Assembly (NCBI GenBank): GCA_030522415.1
Contig: CM060113.1
Span: 2,814,967 to 2,878,966, forward strand
From: Channallabes apus
Lineage: Eukaryota > Chordata > Actinopteri > Siluriformes > Clariidae
DNA length: 64,000 nucleotides
Reading direction: 5' to 3'
Positions within the stretch are counted from its first letter, which is position 1, and each line of letters opens with the position of its first letter. Positions 9,772 through 21,237 of this stretch are shown one piece after another. Both the position numbers and the translations under genes were made by a program. Below the pieces are notes generated by a model that ran no database searches, had not been told where the DNA came from, and saw nothing but the letters and a program-made list of their open reading frames with translations.

Positions 9772-11190
9772 TCAGGAACGCTTCTTCATAAAGAAGACAG
9801 AGCGATCTTTTCTCTTGGGCGCGGCCAGAGAGGGGCACCGAGCCGTACCCCAGTACTTACGGGGGGGTGCGCGGCTACTGGCGCTTTCCTTCTGCGCCTC
9901 TCGTCTAGCGAGATTCAGATCATTTCGAGGTTGGGTGGCCGATGGCCTCGACACCTGGGCACGGCGTAGGAGAAATTTACCAAAAACTTGTTCATAAAGA
10001 CTGGCCTCTCTAAATCTGGTGGTGACGGTATTAACTGCTTCGTCAAATAGGCCTGAGGGTGAGATGGCAGCATCGAGAAGGAATGCCCGATCTTTGTCCT
10101 TAATGCCATTTAGATTTAGCCAGAGGTGCCTCTCTGCAGACACCAGGGAGGCCATAGAATGGCCAATAGCACGGGCTGTCTGTTTCGTCGCACGCAGGGA
10201 CAGATCAGTAGCCCGGCGTAATTCTATGAACGCTTCCTGATTCATATTGCCGCTCGTGCTCAGATCATTCAGCAGGTCAGCCTGATATGCCTGCAAAACC
10301 GCCATGGTGTGCAAGGAAGCGCCGGCCTGACCTGCTGCTTGGAACGCCTTCCCTACCAGGGTAGAAGAAGTTCTACATGCCTTGGAGGGAAGGGTTGGCT
10401 TTTTTAGTGATGTTCCAGGAGCGAGATAGCCCACGAGCGTCTCCTCAATCTGGGGCATCATCACATAACCTCGTGCCTTTGCATCAACGATGTTCGAATA
10501 AAACGAAGTCGAAGGTACAAAGGTACGGGAAGAAAAATGACGTCTCCATGAACGAGATAACTCGTTGTGGAGATCATCAAAAAAAGGGAGAGAGCGGTGT
10601 TGTGGCGCCATCTCCTGGCCACCCGACAGAAATCTATCATCTAATTTCGACCGTTTTGGGTGAGCTTGCTCCTGTGGCTAGTCAATGTGTAAACGTTCGA
10701 CTGCGCGTGTTATAACCTCAATTAACTCCTCATACTCTTTATCATCTCTAGAGGATCGTTCTGAGGTAGCTACATCCATATCTACAGAAGCAAGAGAGTG
10801 AGTCTCTCCCAAACACTCCCGAGAAGCACAGAAGTGCACTCGCGAAGTGGAGGGAGAGAGCGCGTGATCCGGGGAGGAGGTGAGAGAAAGGAGGGGCTCC
10901 GTCTCTCGTGCCTCTGACAAATCAACCTGTGACCCCCAGGAGTGCAGAGCGGCTCGTGGCTCCCTAAAGAACGCGAGACGTGCTCGTAGCACCTTCATCT
11001 GGAGATTGTCACAGTGCTCACACTCTCCTTCAAGTCCAAGGAGAGCGTGGCTTCCACCCAAACATTCAAAACAGACTATCGTCTTGAGAAAGACGGTTAC
11101 CGCACGGGCATAAAACACTAAACTCGGCCATTTTTTTTTTCTCTGTTTAGAATGGTTTTTTTTAAATGCTTGCTGCACACACGCAATCAC
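9772..11190 (-). pseudogene. DIRS gag-like protein, single nonsense codon
   Basis: The N-terminal part (11190-10679) contains a cysteine/histidine cluster, CFECLGGSHALL followed by CEHC, typical of DIRS gag. The C-terminal part (10675-9772, with a later methionine at 10611) is rich in basic residues near its end. They are separated only by an in-frame TAG at 10676-10678, and the same frame continues across it, so one substitution explains the break. The region starts just inside the 5' terminal repeat and ends about 55 bases before the RT frame. The related copy at 38.4 kb has a sense codon at the equivalent place. Confidence 0.75.
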
Positions 11191-11203
11191 AATGTCAGCA
11201 TGA

Positions 11204-11402
11204 AGACAAATGATCTGAGGTTTGTTGCCGGCTCACCGGTATTTATAACCTCCACCTGCATCTAATCAGATGACGTCACCTGACCGAGGTTATATATAGC
11301 CAAAATATTGGCGTGTTTGCCCACATGCTTCACAGCCGGAAATGCGACAAAATAGTTCCCATAGCGTTTCACGCAGCATCGAGTGTAGCCTTGAAAGGGA
11401 AC
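11204..11402 (-). repeat. DIRS copy 1 inverted terminal repeat (5' side)
   Basis: Reverse complement of the shared part of 6361-6598. It contains TTATATATAG and a perfect TGACGTCA at 11271-11278. The outermost 45 bases (to GTTCCCTTTCAAGGC read inwards) are specific to this end. As the upstream repeat it should act as promoter for the element. Confidence 0.85.
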
Positions 11403-11800
11403 ACTTGTTGTATTATCGACTGCCATAACCTCTCTCATGACCAGTGTGGGAAACATCACAAAGAGCATGATTTCAGCTTCCCAGCCTGGAAAAAAAACAA
11501 CGGAACTCCTAGGTTGCCTAGGTAACAATGAGGCAACAATGGCGTGAGTGGCAGCTTAAAGATGGATAAATATCACTTTCAGCAATGTCTGTTTACACAT
11601 GTTGGTGCGTTCATGGCATTTTCACACAGGTAAGTTAAACTCAAAACACAGTGAAATGTTTTGTGGTTATCACTAGCAGTGTAGGAATGCTGCACCATAG
11701 CGAACCTACAGTAGCACAACTAACTGACTGCATAGCTTCATAATTAACCAAAGCAATTCTGTTTCACTCGCTTGTTTCCTGTAGCATTTATCTTGCACTG
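11403..11800. other. No feature recognised
   Basis: Unique flank of the DIRS element. Confidence 0.4.
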
Positions 11801-11804
11801 GATT

Positions 11805-12050
11805 GAGGCCTGGAGGCCTGGAGCCTATCCCTGGGGACTTTGGGGATAGGCTCCAGGACAGGGTGGAAATCTATCGCAGGACACAATCATGTACTGTACA
11901 AACTCATTCACAAGCTACAGACAGTTTGAAAACACAAAAGTACCCAAAGAAACCCACTAAGCATGCGGAGGTCAAGCAAACTCCACACACAGATTCTAGG
12001 AACCTGGAGGTGCGAGACCACGGCGCTAACCACTGCAACATCGTCCTTCC
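11805..12050 (-). mobile_element. DANA/mermaid-like SINE, partial and diverged
   Basis: Read on the minus strand it retains the head end (TTAGCGCCGTGGTCTCGCA), GGAGTTTGCTTGACC, and the tail end with CCTATCCCTGGGGAC complement. The internal part is shortened. Confidence 0.6.
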
Positions 12051-12059
12051 CAATTCTGT

Positions 12060-12535
12060 CTCTTACTTTATGAAATGCCAGAGTGTTATCCTGACTGGGT
12101 CTCGTCATGACATCTAGGTCACACAGAAGCCAAAACAAGACACACTGAGTGGTGTAACTATAGGAAAAAGAGAAAGTGAGCTTTTACAAGGAACAAAAGC
12201 GCACCTGTAACACGCTGTCTGACTGGTCAGGGATCAGATGGATGGTCCACATGCAGCATTGACAGTGTTGTTGATATTTTTTTTACTGTGATAAATTATA
12301 GAAACTTCTTCAGTCCTAAATCTCTTTATTTGTATAACATAATATTGATTAGTGAAGTGCAGAAAAGAAGGGAAAAGAAGGAAAGTGGCAGTGTAACGTT
12401 CTGGTGCTGGAAATTCAGGTTAGAAGGCAGCAGCAGTAACCAACTACAATTCAATTCCCAAATCCACCAACGCCATAACTTAGGTTTTATAAAGATACCC
12501 ACCATAATATGAACACATTGCAAGACAAAGTACAC
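12060..12535. other. No feature recognised
   Basis: AT-rich unique sequence. Confidence 0.4.
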
Positions 12536-12539
12536 AAAT

Positions 12540-13440
12540 CCTATACTTGAGTAAAAGTAGAGATACCCTAGGTAAACTACTATTTGAGTAATATTATAGA
12601 ATTTAAATTTTCATGAATATAAATACTAAAGTAATTACTTTTAAATTAAATTTAGTATCAACTGTACTGAGTTTATATTTGTTTACAGTAGATAAAAAGT
12701 CATAGTAAAAGAGTCTCTCTCTCTCTCTCCTTCCGGTCCAACTGTTTATATGCAATTTCGTTGCTGGCTGCATGGTTGATTTTAAACACCTGCTACATGA
12801 TTAAGAGTTTTACAGAGGGAAGGCAAATCTCACAATTATGCATAATTGTCAACAGGTGGTGATGGTGTTATTCCTGCTTCAACTACTACACATCACTGGA
12901 GTTATGTTGTGCAACGGCATGCAGAAGTGTAGTGAAGTAAAAAGTACAGATATTTGATCTAGGATATAGTGGAGCAAAGCACAAAGTCTCGTCTCATCGT
13001 CTATACCGCTTAATCCTGTATACCAGGTCGTGGAGAGCCTGGGGCCTATCCGCGAATATGAGGCGGGGTACACCCTGGACAGGGTGCGAATCCATCGCAG
13101 GGCACACACTTCTTCACACACTATGGGGAATTGGGGAACACCAATTAGCCTAATCTCAGGTTCTTCAGGCTGTGGAATAAAACCGGTGTACACGGAGGAA
13201 ACCCACCAAGCACCGGGAGAACATGCAAGTTTCATGTATACACAGAGGCGGGAATCAAACCCGAACCCTGGAGGTGTAAACTTACAATGTGAAACACTAA
13301 GCTGCCATGCCACCCAAAGTATCCACTAATAAAGCTGCTCAAGGAAAGTACAGATATGTAAAATATGTACAGTAGTAAAAAACAGGAACTGACTTGAAGC
13401 GCTAGTAAAAATATAATATTAATTACATCAAAAAATCTGT
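12540..13440. mobile_element. Diverged hAT-like fragments around a SINE
   Basis: 12540-12670 (TACTTGAGTAAAAGTAGAG, AGTAATTACTTTTAAATT), 12895-12950 (GTGAAGTAAAAAGTACAG) and 13345-13400 carry the AGTAAAAGTA-type terminal sequence of the hAT-like family seen complete at 18570-20318. A SINE sits between the last two pieces. Boundaries are uncertain. Confidence 0.4.
12993..13318 (-). mobile_element. DANA/mermaid-like SINE
   Basis: Near full-length on the minus strand, from a head complementary to GTTTAGTGTTTCACA near 13305, through GGTTTGATTCCCGCC, to TAAGCGGTATAGACG near 12995. AAAGT flanks both sides and may be a short target duplication. Confidence 0.75.
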
Positions 13441-13480
13441 AATATAAGAGGAATTAAAGACTTCAGGATATCCTGTTATC

Positions 13481-14244
13481 ATGGTGGAAATAGTGACTCA
13501 GCTTCATCGCACCCTACTGTCTTCGGAAGTATACACAGGTTACACTGCTAACATTAAACAGAATCAGGGCAAAATCAACTCAGTGCTGGAGAAAAAGCAT
13601 CACAAATCAATGTTCCGCTCACATATTAGCAGGAAAACCGTGCTGAAAAGCATCGAGCGAGTCTCCACTCTAATGAACCGAACTTGTTTCATTTGCGAAA
13701 CAAGCAGTCGTTATGGGCGAGCAAGGCCACAGGCGCAGATGGCGCCGCCATCTCAGCCTCCACCACAAAGCCGGCCTGTTTACGAGGATGTGAAGCTGGC
13801 TGAAGTATCTTGCGCAGCATCTGCCAGTGAGGTCGCACACACAGACTGATTGTTTCATCCATGTCTAATGATTCATTACAGACGTCGCACCTGCTCTCGT
13901 ACTTTCTTCATCGCCGTTCTCGGTTTCTCGAAGTCGCCCGTCTGGTAGTGCCTCACGCAACCATGTTTTATGACTTAATAACCGAGTGCCTGCTGAAACG
14001 GAAACAATCAATAGCGGAAAAAAAAGAATCCATCGGAATAAAAGTACATATCGAGATAAATATAGCAGGAGGAAAGAAGTCGTCAGGGTTCGTTCACTTC
14101 TCCGTGCTGATGCTCGCAATAAGCAATGTGCCTGTTATTGATTTTATAGTAGCACTACATCAACAAAACGTGGGTTATGATCTTATATGCGTTTCTCCAT
14201 TTCACCTGAGCACTTTATCAGTTCTATTGGCAGAAAAACTTTGA
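13481..14244. other. GC-richer block with weak promoter or exon features
   Basis: 13700-13850 is GC-rich and contains GCGCCGCCATCT, which read on the minus strand is AGATGGCGGCGC, the YY1-type motif often found at first exons. Open frames of 122 codons (13481-13849, plus) and 127 codons (13861-14244, plus) show no recognisable domain. It may be a promoter-proximal region or simply unique GC-rich DNA. No gene is called. Confidence 0.25.
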
Positions 14245-14249
14245 AAAAA

Positions 14250-14940
14250 AAGGTGTTAAAGTCATCAACATGAAATTGCTAAAAAAGCTGTCTGAAACTT
14301 CATTTATTTTTTTTCTTCACACAGTTGTGTCCTAACGTCTGCACCCTGGAGCGTTCACACTAATTTACACTTCCAGACAATGAGCAACATGTGACCTTAA
14401 CTGCTTAAAGCTCTGAACAGATTTTTTCCCATCGTTTGATCCAATTAAATGCTTTTTCACATTGAATGCTCTCATTGAATGCTAGGAACCCTACTGTAGG
14501 TATTGGTGAAATGTACTGTAGAAATCATGCTGGTCAGACAGTAAAAATTAAGTAGATAAAATTATTTAAGGAAATTAATCAACAACCCTTTAGTGTGATG
14601 AATTATACTCACTATTAGCACTCTAAAATTCATTCTTTTTCTAAAACAGCACATCCTGCTTTGTAACAATTTTTTAAGTGAAGAGTAACACATTGTATGT
14701 TTTATCCATGTAAAATTATATATGAATGCTGTTAAATAGTGATGTAATGGAATATAATCATTTAGTAGTTATAAATGCTTTCCTGTCTCTTTCTCTTGAA
14801 ATCAATAAGACGGAGAATAAAATTTAGCATAGAAGGGTAAAACTTTCTCAACTATGAAGATGTTGGAAAACTGCTGACTGCTGCCCATTACCACCTGAAC
14901 TGGAGACTTCTTCCATAATCATATTAGCAATTACACCCAT
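14250..14940. other. No gene; one degenerate repeat motif
   Basis: AT-rich. CTGGAGACTTCTTCC at 14900-14914 is a degenerate copy of the GGAAGGAGTCTCCAGTG motif. Confidence 0.35.
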
Positions 14941-14944
14941 GAAA

Positions 14945-15298
14945 CCCTTAATATTAAAACCACCTAGACAGTGGGCTCTCCTCGTGGCACAGGGGTAGCT
15001 CTGGCCCCTCAGGGTGTGGCTCATTTGGCAGATGTCCTTATCCAGAGCAACTTATATTTTATCTCTGAGAATTGAGGATTAAGGGCCTTGTTCAAGCTTG
15101 GTGGTGCTGGGGTTTGAGCCCACGACCTTCTGCTCTGTAGTATAATGCCTTAACCACTGAACCTCCGGACAGGCTGGCCTTTGGTCTCTATGGGCATGGG
15201 TGAGCCTTGAGTGCTCATGATCCTGTTACCAGTTTACTGGTGTCTAATTGGTGATCAAAGTTTTTCATGTCACATGTCATAATGTTATGACTGATCAT
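14945..15298. mobile_element. Tc1/mariner-like remnant with SINE insert
   Basis: The left end ATTAAAACCACCTAGACAG and right end CATAATGTTATGACTGATC match in form the ends of a widespread fish Tc1-like family. The body is mostly lost, and a SINE fragment occupies 15022-15175. Confidence 0.5.
15022..15175 (-). mobile_element. tRNA-derived SINE fragment
   Basis: On the minus strand it shows GGTTAAGGCATTATACTACA, GGGCTCAAACCCC and GCTTGAACAAGGCCCTTAATC, the same layout as the SINE at 48702-48890. Confidence 0.55.
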
Positions 15299-15335
15299 TG
15301 TGTAAAAGTTTCTTTTACTTCTTTGTCTATTATAT

Positions 15336-15393
15336 TATCATTATTATTATTATTATTAGTAGTAGTAGTAGTAGTACTGTAGTAGTAGTAGTG
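15336..15393. repeat. ATT/AGT microsatellite
   Basis: Perfect ATT units turn into AGT units with one interruption (ACTGTAGT). Confidence 0.85.
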
Positions 15394-15399
15394 GTAAAA

Positions 15400-16420
15400 T
15401 TAATATATACAAGTCTGTGTTAATGAGCTGTTACTATTAAACAAAATAGAACAAGCACATGAACACCAGTCTGTGAATACGGTCGTATCTGTAGTTATAG
15501 AAATTTACCCAAAACCTTCACACCTCTGTAGGTAAACATGCTGTATATTTTAAAAGCACTGCTCCGTCTTAACGTTAAACTCAGTGTTCTTTCAGGTGTG
15601 TGATGCTTTCAGGAAACAGTCTAGCTCGATAGTGAAAGCACAGATGAGAGAATTCATTTCTGTAGTTAGAGACCCGGCATGTGTGTAGAAATGCGTACTG
15701 ACAGCCGACGACACAGCTGAAAAAGCAGGCCTTTATTTATTTATTTTTATTTTTTATTTAATTTTTTTAACAGTGTTGAAGTCAGTGCAAGTCTGAACGT
15801 AGCGTAATGCATTTTACTTTGTGAGCACTGGGGCGGTTAGAGAAGATAACACCCTGCCTATGAAATACCTGTCAGAGAAAAAATGCACTCTTATAATAGA
15901 CAGCGCGCTCTCACACTATCTCCTGATGGTTGTACAAGTCAATATAAACTATTTTTATATGTGTGTATTCATCTAATTGTATGACTTCCAAGGAAACACA
16001 CATGATATCGGGGGACAAGTCATGTGATTGACCCTTTACAGTACAAAATATTATTTATACTGTGAATAGTGTCCACCTTTCTAAATACACAGACAAGGAA
16101 TCAGTATGATAAATCAGTGTGACTTGGCCAATCCATTTCAAGCTGTTAAAGCAAAACAATCGATGATTGCATGGTGTGATGAGACGGTCATTGTTTCTAT
16201 ACTTCAATTGATTATTTTCCCTTAAAAACACAACCTGCACTGTTTTACTGATTACATTAATGTAATCACTCTGGAAAGGAAACAGACATCAAACTACTGT
16301 CCGGCACATCTTTTAAATGAAATAAACAGCTACAGTACATGTTTGACTGCAAAATGAGATAAAATGAGATAATTAACCATTAACCTATCACTCAGGCAAG
16401 ATATTGTTTGTATACAGTAT
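15400..16420. other. No feature recognised
   Basis: AT-rich unique sequence with an ATTT-rich tract at about 15733-15770. Confidence 0.4.
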
Positions 16421-16424
16421 ATAT

Positions 16425-16660
16425 CCATCCATCCATCTAGGAGACTCTGTAGTCCAACTAGAAACTGTAGAGGCCAATGGTGAGGATGGTATTTATTTTG
16501 TACATATGTACAACTGTGGTAGGACCTTCAGTCAACATTCACCTGCTCGTTCACACACTACGGCCAAGTTGAAACACCGTTTAGCCTAATATGCATGTTT
16601 TTGGACTGTGGGAGGAAACCAGAGAACCCAGGGGAAATCCAACCAAGCACAGGGAAAATG
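16425..16660 (-). mobile_element. DANA/mermaid-like SINE, partial
   Basis: TTTGGACTGTGGGAGGAAAC and AACCAAGCACAGGG are the minus-strand SINE core, with a decayed CCATCCATCC tail end on the left. The head is missing, and sequence after 16665 is not SINE. Confidence 0.6.
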
Positions 16661-16664
16661 ACTC

Positions 16665-17120
16665 CTCCCAGCTCTCATCGGTGTGGCAGCAGCCAGGTAT
16701 CTATCAGACGCTTCTCGCCTAGTGGCTTTCTCAGCTGGGACTGAAAGCCTTGTCATGGAACACACAGCGGCCTTTTCTCCTTCGGTGGAAGGGTCACAAA
16801 ATCTGGCTCTGTTTGATAGAGTTCCAGCGATGAACTTGTGGCTGTCCTCAGTGCGGCCATCAAAGGTGCATAGTCCCAGCACATAGCAACGCGCCTCTCG
16901 CATAGCACTCCTTACACTTTTTCATGTCTACCGCGTGACTCAGCTTGTTGGTTCTCCATCGCTTTCCAGGATTGGAGATTTAGGTGCACGTCACAATATA
17001 GAGACAGAGAGAGAGAAATTCAATATGTTCAGAAATCTGTTACATTTACTGTAGTACACCTGGTAGTTTATCATACAGTATGTCTGTTTCTCCAATTGGG
17101 ATTTCTGAACTCTATTGTAA
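16665..17120. other. No gene recognised
   Basis: A GC-richer block (16680-16900) with open frames on both strands, but no recognisable protein and no splice structure. Confidence 0.35.
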
Positions 17121-17124
17121 CTTG

Positions 17125-17437
17125 ATCAGCCATAGCATTAAACTGCAAAGCATTATGCCTAGTATTGTGTATGTTCCCCAGGGCAGCTCTGGCCCCTTGG
17201 CGCATGTCTCTATAGGACCTCTGGAGCTGTGCTATGGTTTCTGGCACCAGGACATTAGCTGCAGGTGCTGTGGGTTGCAGAGGAGGGCCTTTGTCTATCT
17301 GACATTTTTGCTCCATGGGTACTCATCAGTTGAAGTTTGGAAATCGGTTTAACAGCCTGTTTACTGGATTATAATTGGTAATCAGTGTTATCTAATTCAT
17401 CTGGTGGTGGTGTTAGTGGTGTGGCTGATCCGAGTGG
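17125..17437. mobile_element. Tc1/mariner-like remnant
   Basis: It starts with TGATCAGCCATAGCATTAAA and ends with GTGTTAGTGGTGTGGCTGATC, the inverted ends of the same fish Tc1 family as the 14.9-kb remnant. The inner sequence GGACCTCTGGAGCTGTGCTA fits the 5' part of that family. The transposase is deleted. Confidence 0.55.
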
Positions 17438-17439
17438 TC

Positions 17440-17858
17440 TATCATTGTATGCCCTTGTTTGATGCTTGATCAGACTTATAAGTGTAAACATCTACATTTG
17501 CTACATTTGAAATATGACATCAAAAACTGAAGTGAAACAAATACTGGTAGGGAAGAGGCCTGTTGATTTTGTAAATTGAACGTTTTTGGATTGCGCTTAA
17601 ATGTTTTTCATGATCTTTTCATGATACAAATTTTTTTGTATGAAACATTTAAAAAAAATATTTGGGGCTTTTATTATGTTTTTGTAGTGAGTCACTGGGA
17701 GCAACTTAAAAAATATTTGAATTTGCTCCCGGTGACTCACTACAAAAGCACAATAAAAGCATGAGTTTATTATACTTTGAACTAAAACTCAGCCAACATT
17801 TTATTGCTACAAAAATGGATATTTACTGTCGATTACCATAAAGACAACTGCAGGCTGA
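17440..17858. other. AT-rich, short local inverted repeat
   Basis: TTTTGTAGTGAGTCACTGGG (about 17681-17700) faces GGTGACTCACTACAAAAG (about 17730-17747), with GCAACTTAAAAAATATTTG between them. This could be a hairpin or the end of a decayed small element. Confidence 0.35.
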
Positions 17859-17860
17859 TA

Positions 17861-18515
17861 CACTCTCCTGGCCAAAAAAAATAAATAAATAGGTTGCACA
17901 CTTTATGATTTCATTCAATCACCCTTAACCTTGATCACATAACGTTACTGAGTCTCGACCTGAGTAACTGATCAACACCAGATCATAACACTGTCTCCAG
18001 AGGCTCAGTGGACACTATACATGATGGAGCATCGCTTCATACGCTTCCATTCTTACCCTGACACGCCCATCACTCTGGAATAGGCTCAATCTGGACTCAT
18101 CAGGTCACATGACCTTTCTCCATTACACCACTGTCCAATCTTTATGCTCCCTAACAAACTTGAACCTTTCTGAGTCTCACTAACAAGTGCTTTTTTTTTC
18201 TTATACTCTGTGAGTTTTCATCACATTAGTTCTGTATGAAAATGCTGTTAATGGATCTGACTGCTTTTTTTTAACCATAAAACTTCACCAAATGTTTAAG
18301 TGATCTCGATTTGTAATTATTTCGGACTACATTTCTTCCACAAAGTTGAAGTTTCTGCAGTACCCTAACAGGTTTTGATAGCATGTTGAAGGATTCTTAA
18401 CCAAGTTCCAGTAATTTCAAATCTCCTTAGTTGTTTTCTTTGCTTGATGCAGTGCACTAATTCAACCTTTTTAACATGGTGATTTATTTATTTATTTATT
18501 TTTGACTAGACACTG
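17861..18515 (-). mobile_element. Tc1-like element, internally deleted
   Basis: TA duplications lie at 17859-17860 and 18516-18517. The ends CACTCTCCTGGCCAAAAAAA and, inverted, CAGTGTCTAGTCAAAAATAA are similar, and both run into AAATAAATA. Minus-strand sequence at 18130-18060 encodes a remnant of the transposase around the first catalytic aspartate (GACCTGATGAGTCCAGATTG) and GTGATGGGCGTGTCAGG. The second aspartate and the glutamate regions are not recognisable. The fragment at 32600-32930 belongs to the same family. Confidence 0.65.
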
Positions 18516-18569
18516 TACTATATACATACTGAAATATACATTCATTGTAACACAACTGTCAGAGATGGA

Positions 18570-20318
18570 CAGTGGTGTCAAAAGTGTTCACATTCATTAC
18601 TTGAGTAGAAGTATAGATACGAGGGTTTAAAAAGACTTCTTTAGAAGTTGAAGTATCAACTCAAGCTTTTTACTCAAGTAAAAGTGTAAAAGTACTGGTT
18701 TCAAAACTACTTAAAGTATAAAAGTAAAAGTAACATGAGGGGGGAAAAAGCATTAAGGATAAAAGCTTAGGCTGCGCCACAGGCCTGTATACTACTGTAC
18801 ACTAACCTCATATACTACTGTACACTAACACCTCATATACTACTGTACACTAACACCTCATATACTACTGTACACTAACGCCTCATATACTACTGTACAC
18901 TAACCTCATATACTACTGTACACTAACACCTCATATACTACTGTACACTAACCTCATATACTACTGTACACTAACGCCTCATATACTACTGTACACTAAC
19001 ACCTCATATACTACTGTACACTAACGCCTCATATACTACTGTACACTAACCTCATATACTACTGTACACTAACACCTCATATACTACTGTACACTAACCT
19101 CATATACTACTGTACACTAACGCCTCATATACTACTGTACACTAAGCTCATATACTACTGTACACTAACACCTCATATACTACTGTACACTAACCTCATA
19201 TACTACTGTACACTAACACCTCATATACTACTGTACACTAACACCTCATATACTACTGTACACTAACACCTCATATACTACTGTACACTAACACCTCATA
19301 TACTACTGTACACTAACCTCATATACTACTGTACACTAACACCTCATATACTACTGTACACTAACACCTCATATACTACTGTACACTAAGCTCATATACT
19401 ACTGTACATTAACACCTCATAAAAAAAAGAAAAATGTGTTGTTTTTTTGTTGTTGTTTTTAATGGCCATAGTGATTTGGGATACTGTATATGACAATTGA
19501 AAAGAATGTATTTTTAGTACAATGCAAATACATTAAAGAACCCTATATGTGTACTACTGAGCATTAACATGTTTTATAGAGAAGAAGATATGATAACTAG
19601 TTGCCTATAAGTATTTTAATGGTGCAAAAAGTCAAACTTCAGAGGCGTGTCATCAGTAACCTTTATTGGAATGTAAATGTACATCCGAGCTTAGCTGCAG
19701 GAATCTGTGAGGCAACATGCAAGAAAATTCTTAAGTCTCCAGGGCAGGCTTAGTAACAATTACCCTTGTATGGTTGTCTACAATAAACATTAGTGCTTCA
19801 GAATGAAGGATTCATCCAAGTAATTAATAAAAAAATATATATAATATATATATATAATTCCTGTTACCTTCCTGGTGCTGTTACCTTCCTCGCTGGTGCT
19901 TGGTTGTGACATTTCACTCGAATCTTGAGTCTCATGGACATCTTCGTCTACTTATCACAACCATATCAACTGAAAATGCTAATTTATTCAAACATCCTTG
20001 CTGCAGTGTGTGACGTGATGTCATGTGCAGGTGCGATGGATCGCGTACCAACCAATAGGTGTCGGACTGGTATGTTTATACTTCTCATCCAACCACAATC
20101 GAATTCGCTCCATCTGGATGGCGCGATTTTTTTTGTTTGTTTTTTAAATTACATGCTGAAATAAAATAGGAGTAACGAGGCTATTTTGAAAATGTAAGGA
20201 GTAGAAAGTAAAAAGTCGGCTGAAAAAGAATTACTCCGGTAAAGTATAGATACCCAAAAGTTCTACTTAAGTAAGGTACTGTAACGACGTATTTGTACTT
20301 CGTTACTTGACACCTCTG
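18570..20318. mobile_element. hAT-like non-autonomous element carrying a minisatellite
   Basis: Inverted ends CAGTGGTGTCAAAAGT and, on the right, TTGACACCTCTG, both followed by AGTAAAAGTA/AGTATAGATAC-type sequence. An 8-bp duplication flanks them: GAGATGGA at 18562-18569 and GAGTTGGA at 20319-20326, one mismatch. The 8-bp duplication and CAG...CTG ends fit hAT. No transposase is present. About 640 bp of the interior is tandem repeat. Confidence 0.75.
18786..19421. repeat. Minisatellite, 23-25-bp unit, about 26 copies
   Basis: The unit is CTCATATACTACTGTACACTA followed by AC, ACAC, ACGC or AG. Length variants of 23 and 25 bp alternate irregularly, with almost no substitutions between units, so the array expanded recently. 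The last unit has TACATTAAC. It lies wholly inside the hAT-like element. Confidence 0.92.
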
Positions 20319-20329
20319 GAGTTGGAGTT

Positions 20330-21235
20330 ATAGCATTTTGCAAAATCATCCACAATTCACTCCAAGGCCAATTTAAATGTAGAACTTTATGCTAATACTG
20401 CTGTTAATAACCTTGTGACTCAACAAACAAACAAAAAAACTGCAGATATGGAGATCTCACTACTGCTGTCACTGAAAGGCCCGACACACCGGAAAAAAAA
20501 AAGCAGGTTAGGCCACACCTACAGTACACGTGACAATATTATCTGCTGGTACACGTCCGCACACCAGAGACACATTACACGCAAGATAATCAACAATCCG
20601 TTTATTGCTTTCCAGTGTCGTGTTACGCGTATGAAGAATGAAATGCATGAAAAATATTCAAAGTTTTGTTGTATGAACATTTAAATCTGTGCCAGGATAC
20701 GTAGCAACAGTAAATAAATAAATAAATAAATAAATAAAAATAGCGGCGTGAGTCAGTAGCCGTCTGGTTTATTATGCAGGAATATATAATGTGTTTGGAC
20801 TCGGAGGAGACGACGGATTTGAGACGAGGCAGATGAGTGACTGCTGAAGAACCACAAGCTGTTGTTTGATGTGCTGCCCAGTGAAATGCAGATTCTGTGT
20901 TTTTTTTTTTTTTAACTACAGTTTCTTTTCAGTGCGCGCACACACACTCACACACACTCACACACACACACACTCACACACACAAACATCTTTTTCATCA
21001 TTTGATAAAAATGCAGCAAAGGAACGCGGGAAGAGCTCAGGGATTTCATACACCCCCCCCCCCCACACACACACATACACACCTCGTTACCTCTTCTGTA
21101 GCAGTAACTAAAAGTGTCATTTGTAATTGAAAGTCTGTGAGTCAGACAGTTTTTTTTTGCTCTCCATCTATTTGCAAGGACGACGTAAATGAGATATATG
21201 ATTAAATCTCATGCTGTCTTTTTCCATTTATTCAC
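20330..21235. other. No gene; simple repeats
   Basis: AAAT repeat at 20711-20739, CACACACTCA-type repeat at 20939-20988, a C11-12 run followed by ACACAC near 21050-21080. Nothing else supported. Confidence 0.5.
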
Positions 21236-21237
21236 AG

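Larger units (their letters stand above)
6361..11402 (-). mobile_element. DIRS1-like tyrosine-recombinase retrotransposon, copy 1
   Basis: About 5.04 kb, transcribed leftwards. It has inverted terminal repeats (6361-6598 and 11204-11402), an internal complementary region at 6637-6740, and genes in DIRS order on the minus strand: gag, then RT, RNase H and methyltransferase-like domain, then tyrosine recombinase. There is no integrase, no aspartic protease and no target duplication, as expected for DIRS elements, which are thought to replicate through a circular intermediate joined by the recombinase. Coding regions are near complete but carry isolated nonsense codons and frameshifts, so this copy is recently dead. 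Confidence 0.88.

Noticed and set aside
13481..14244. 122- and 127-codon open frames as host genes
   Set aside because: No recognisable domain, no consistent splice structure and no conserved composition. Kept only as a GC-rich block.
18786..19421. Regular repeat array resembling a CRISPR array
   Set aside because: The units are contiguous with no unique spacers, the length varies between 23 and 25 bp, and the genome is clearly vertebrate. It is a minisatellite.
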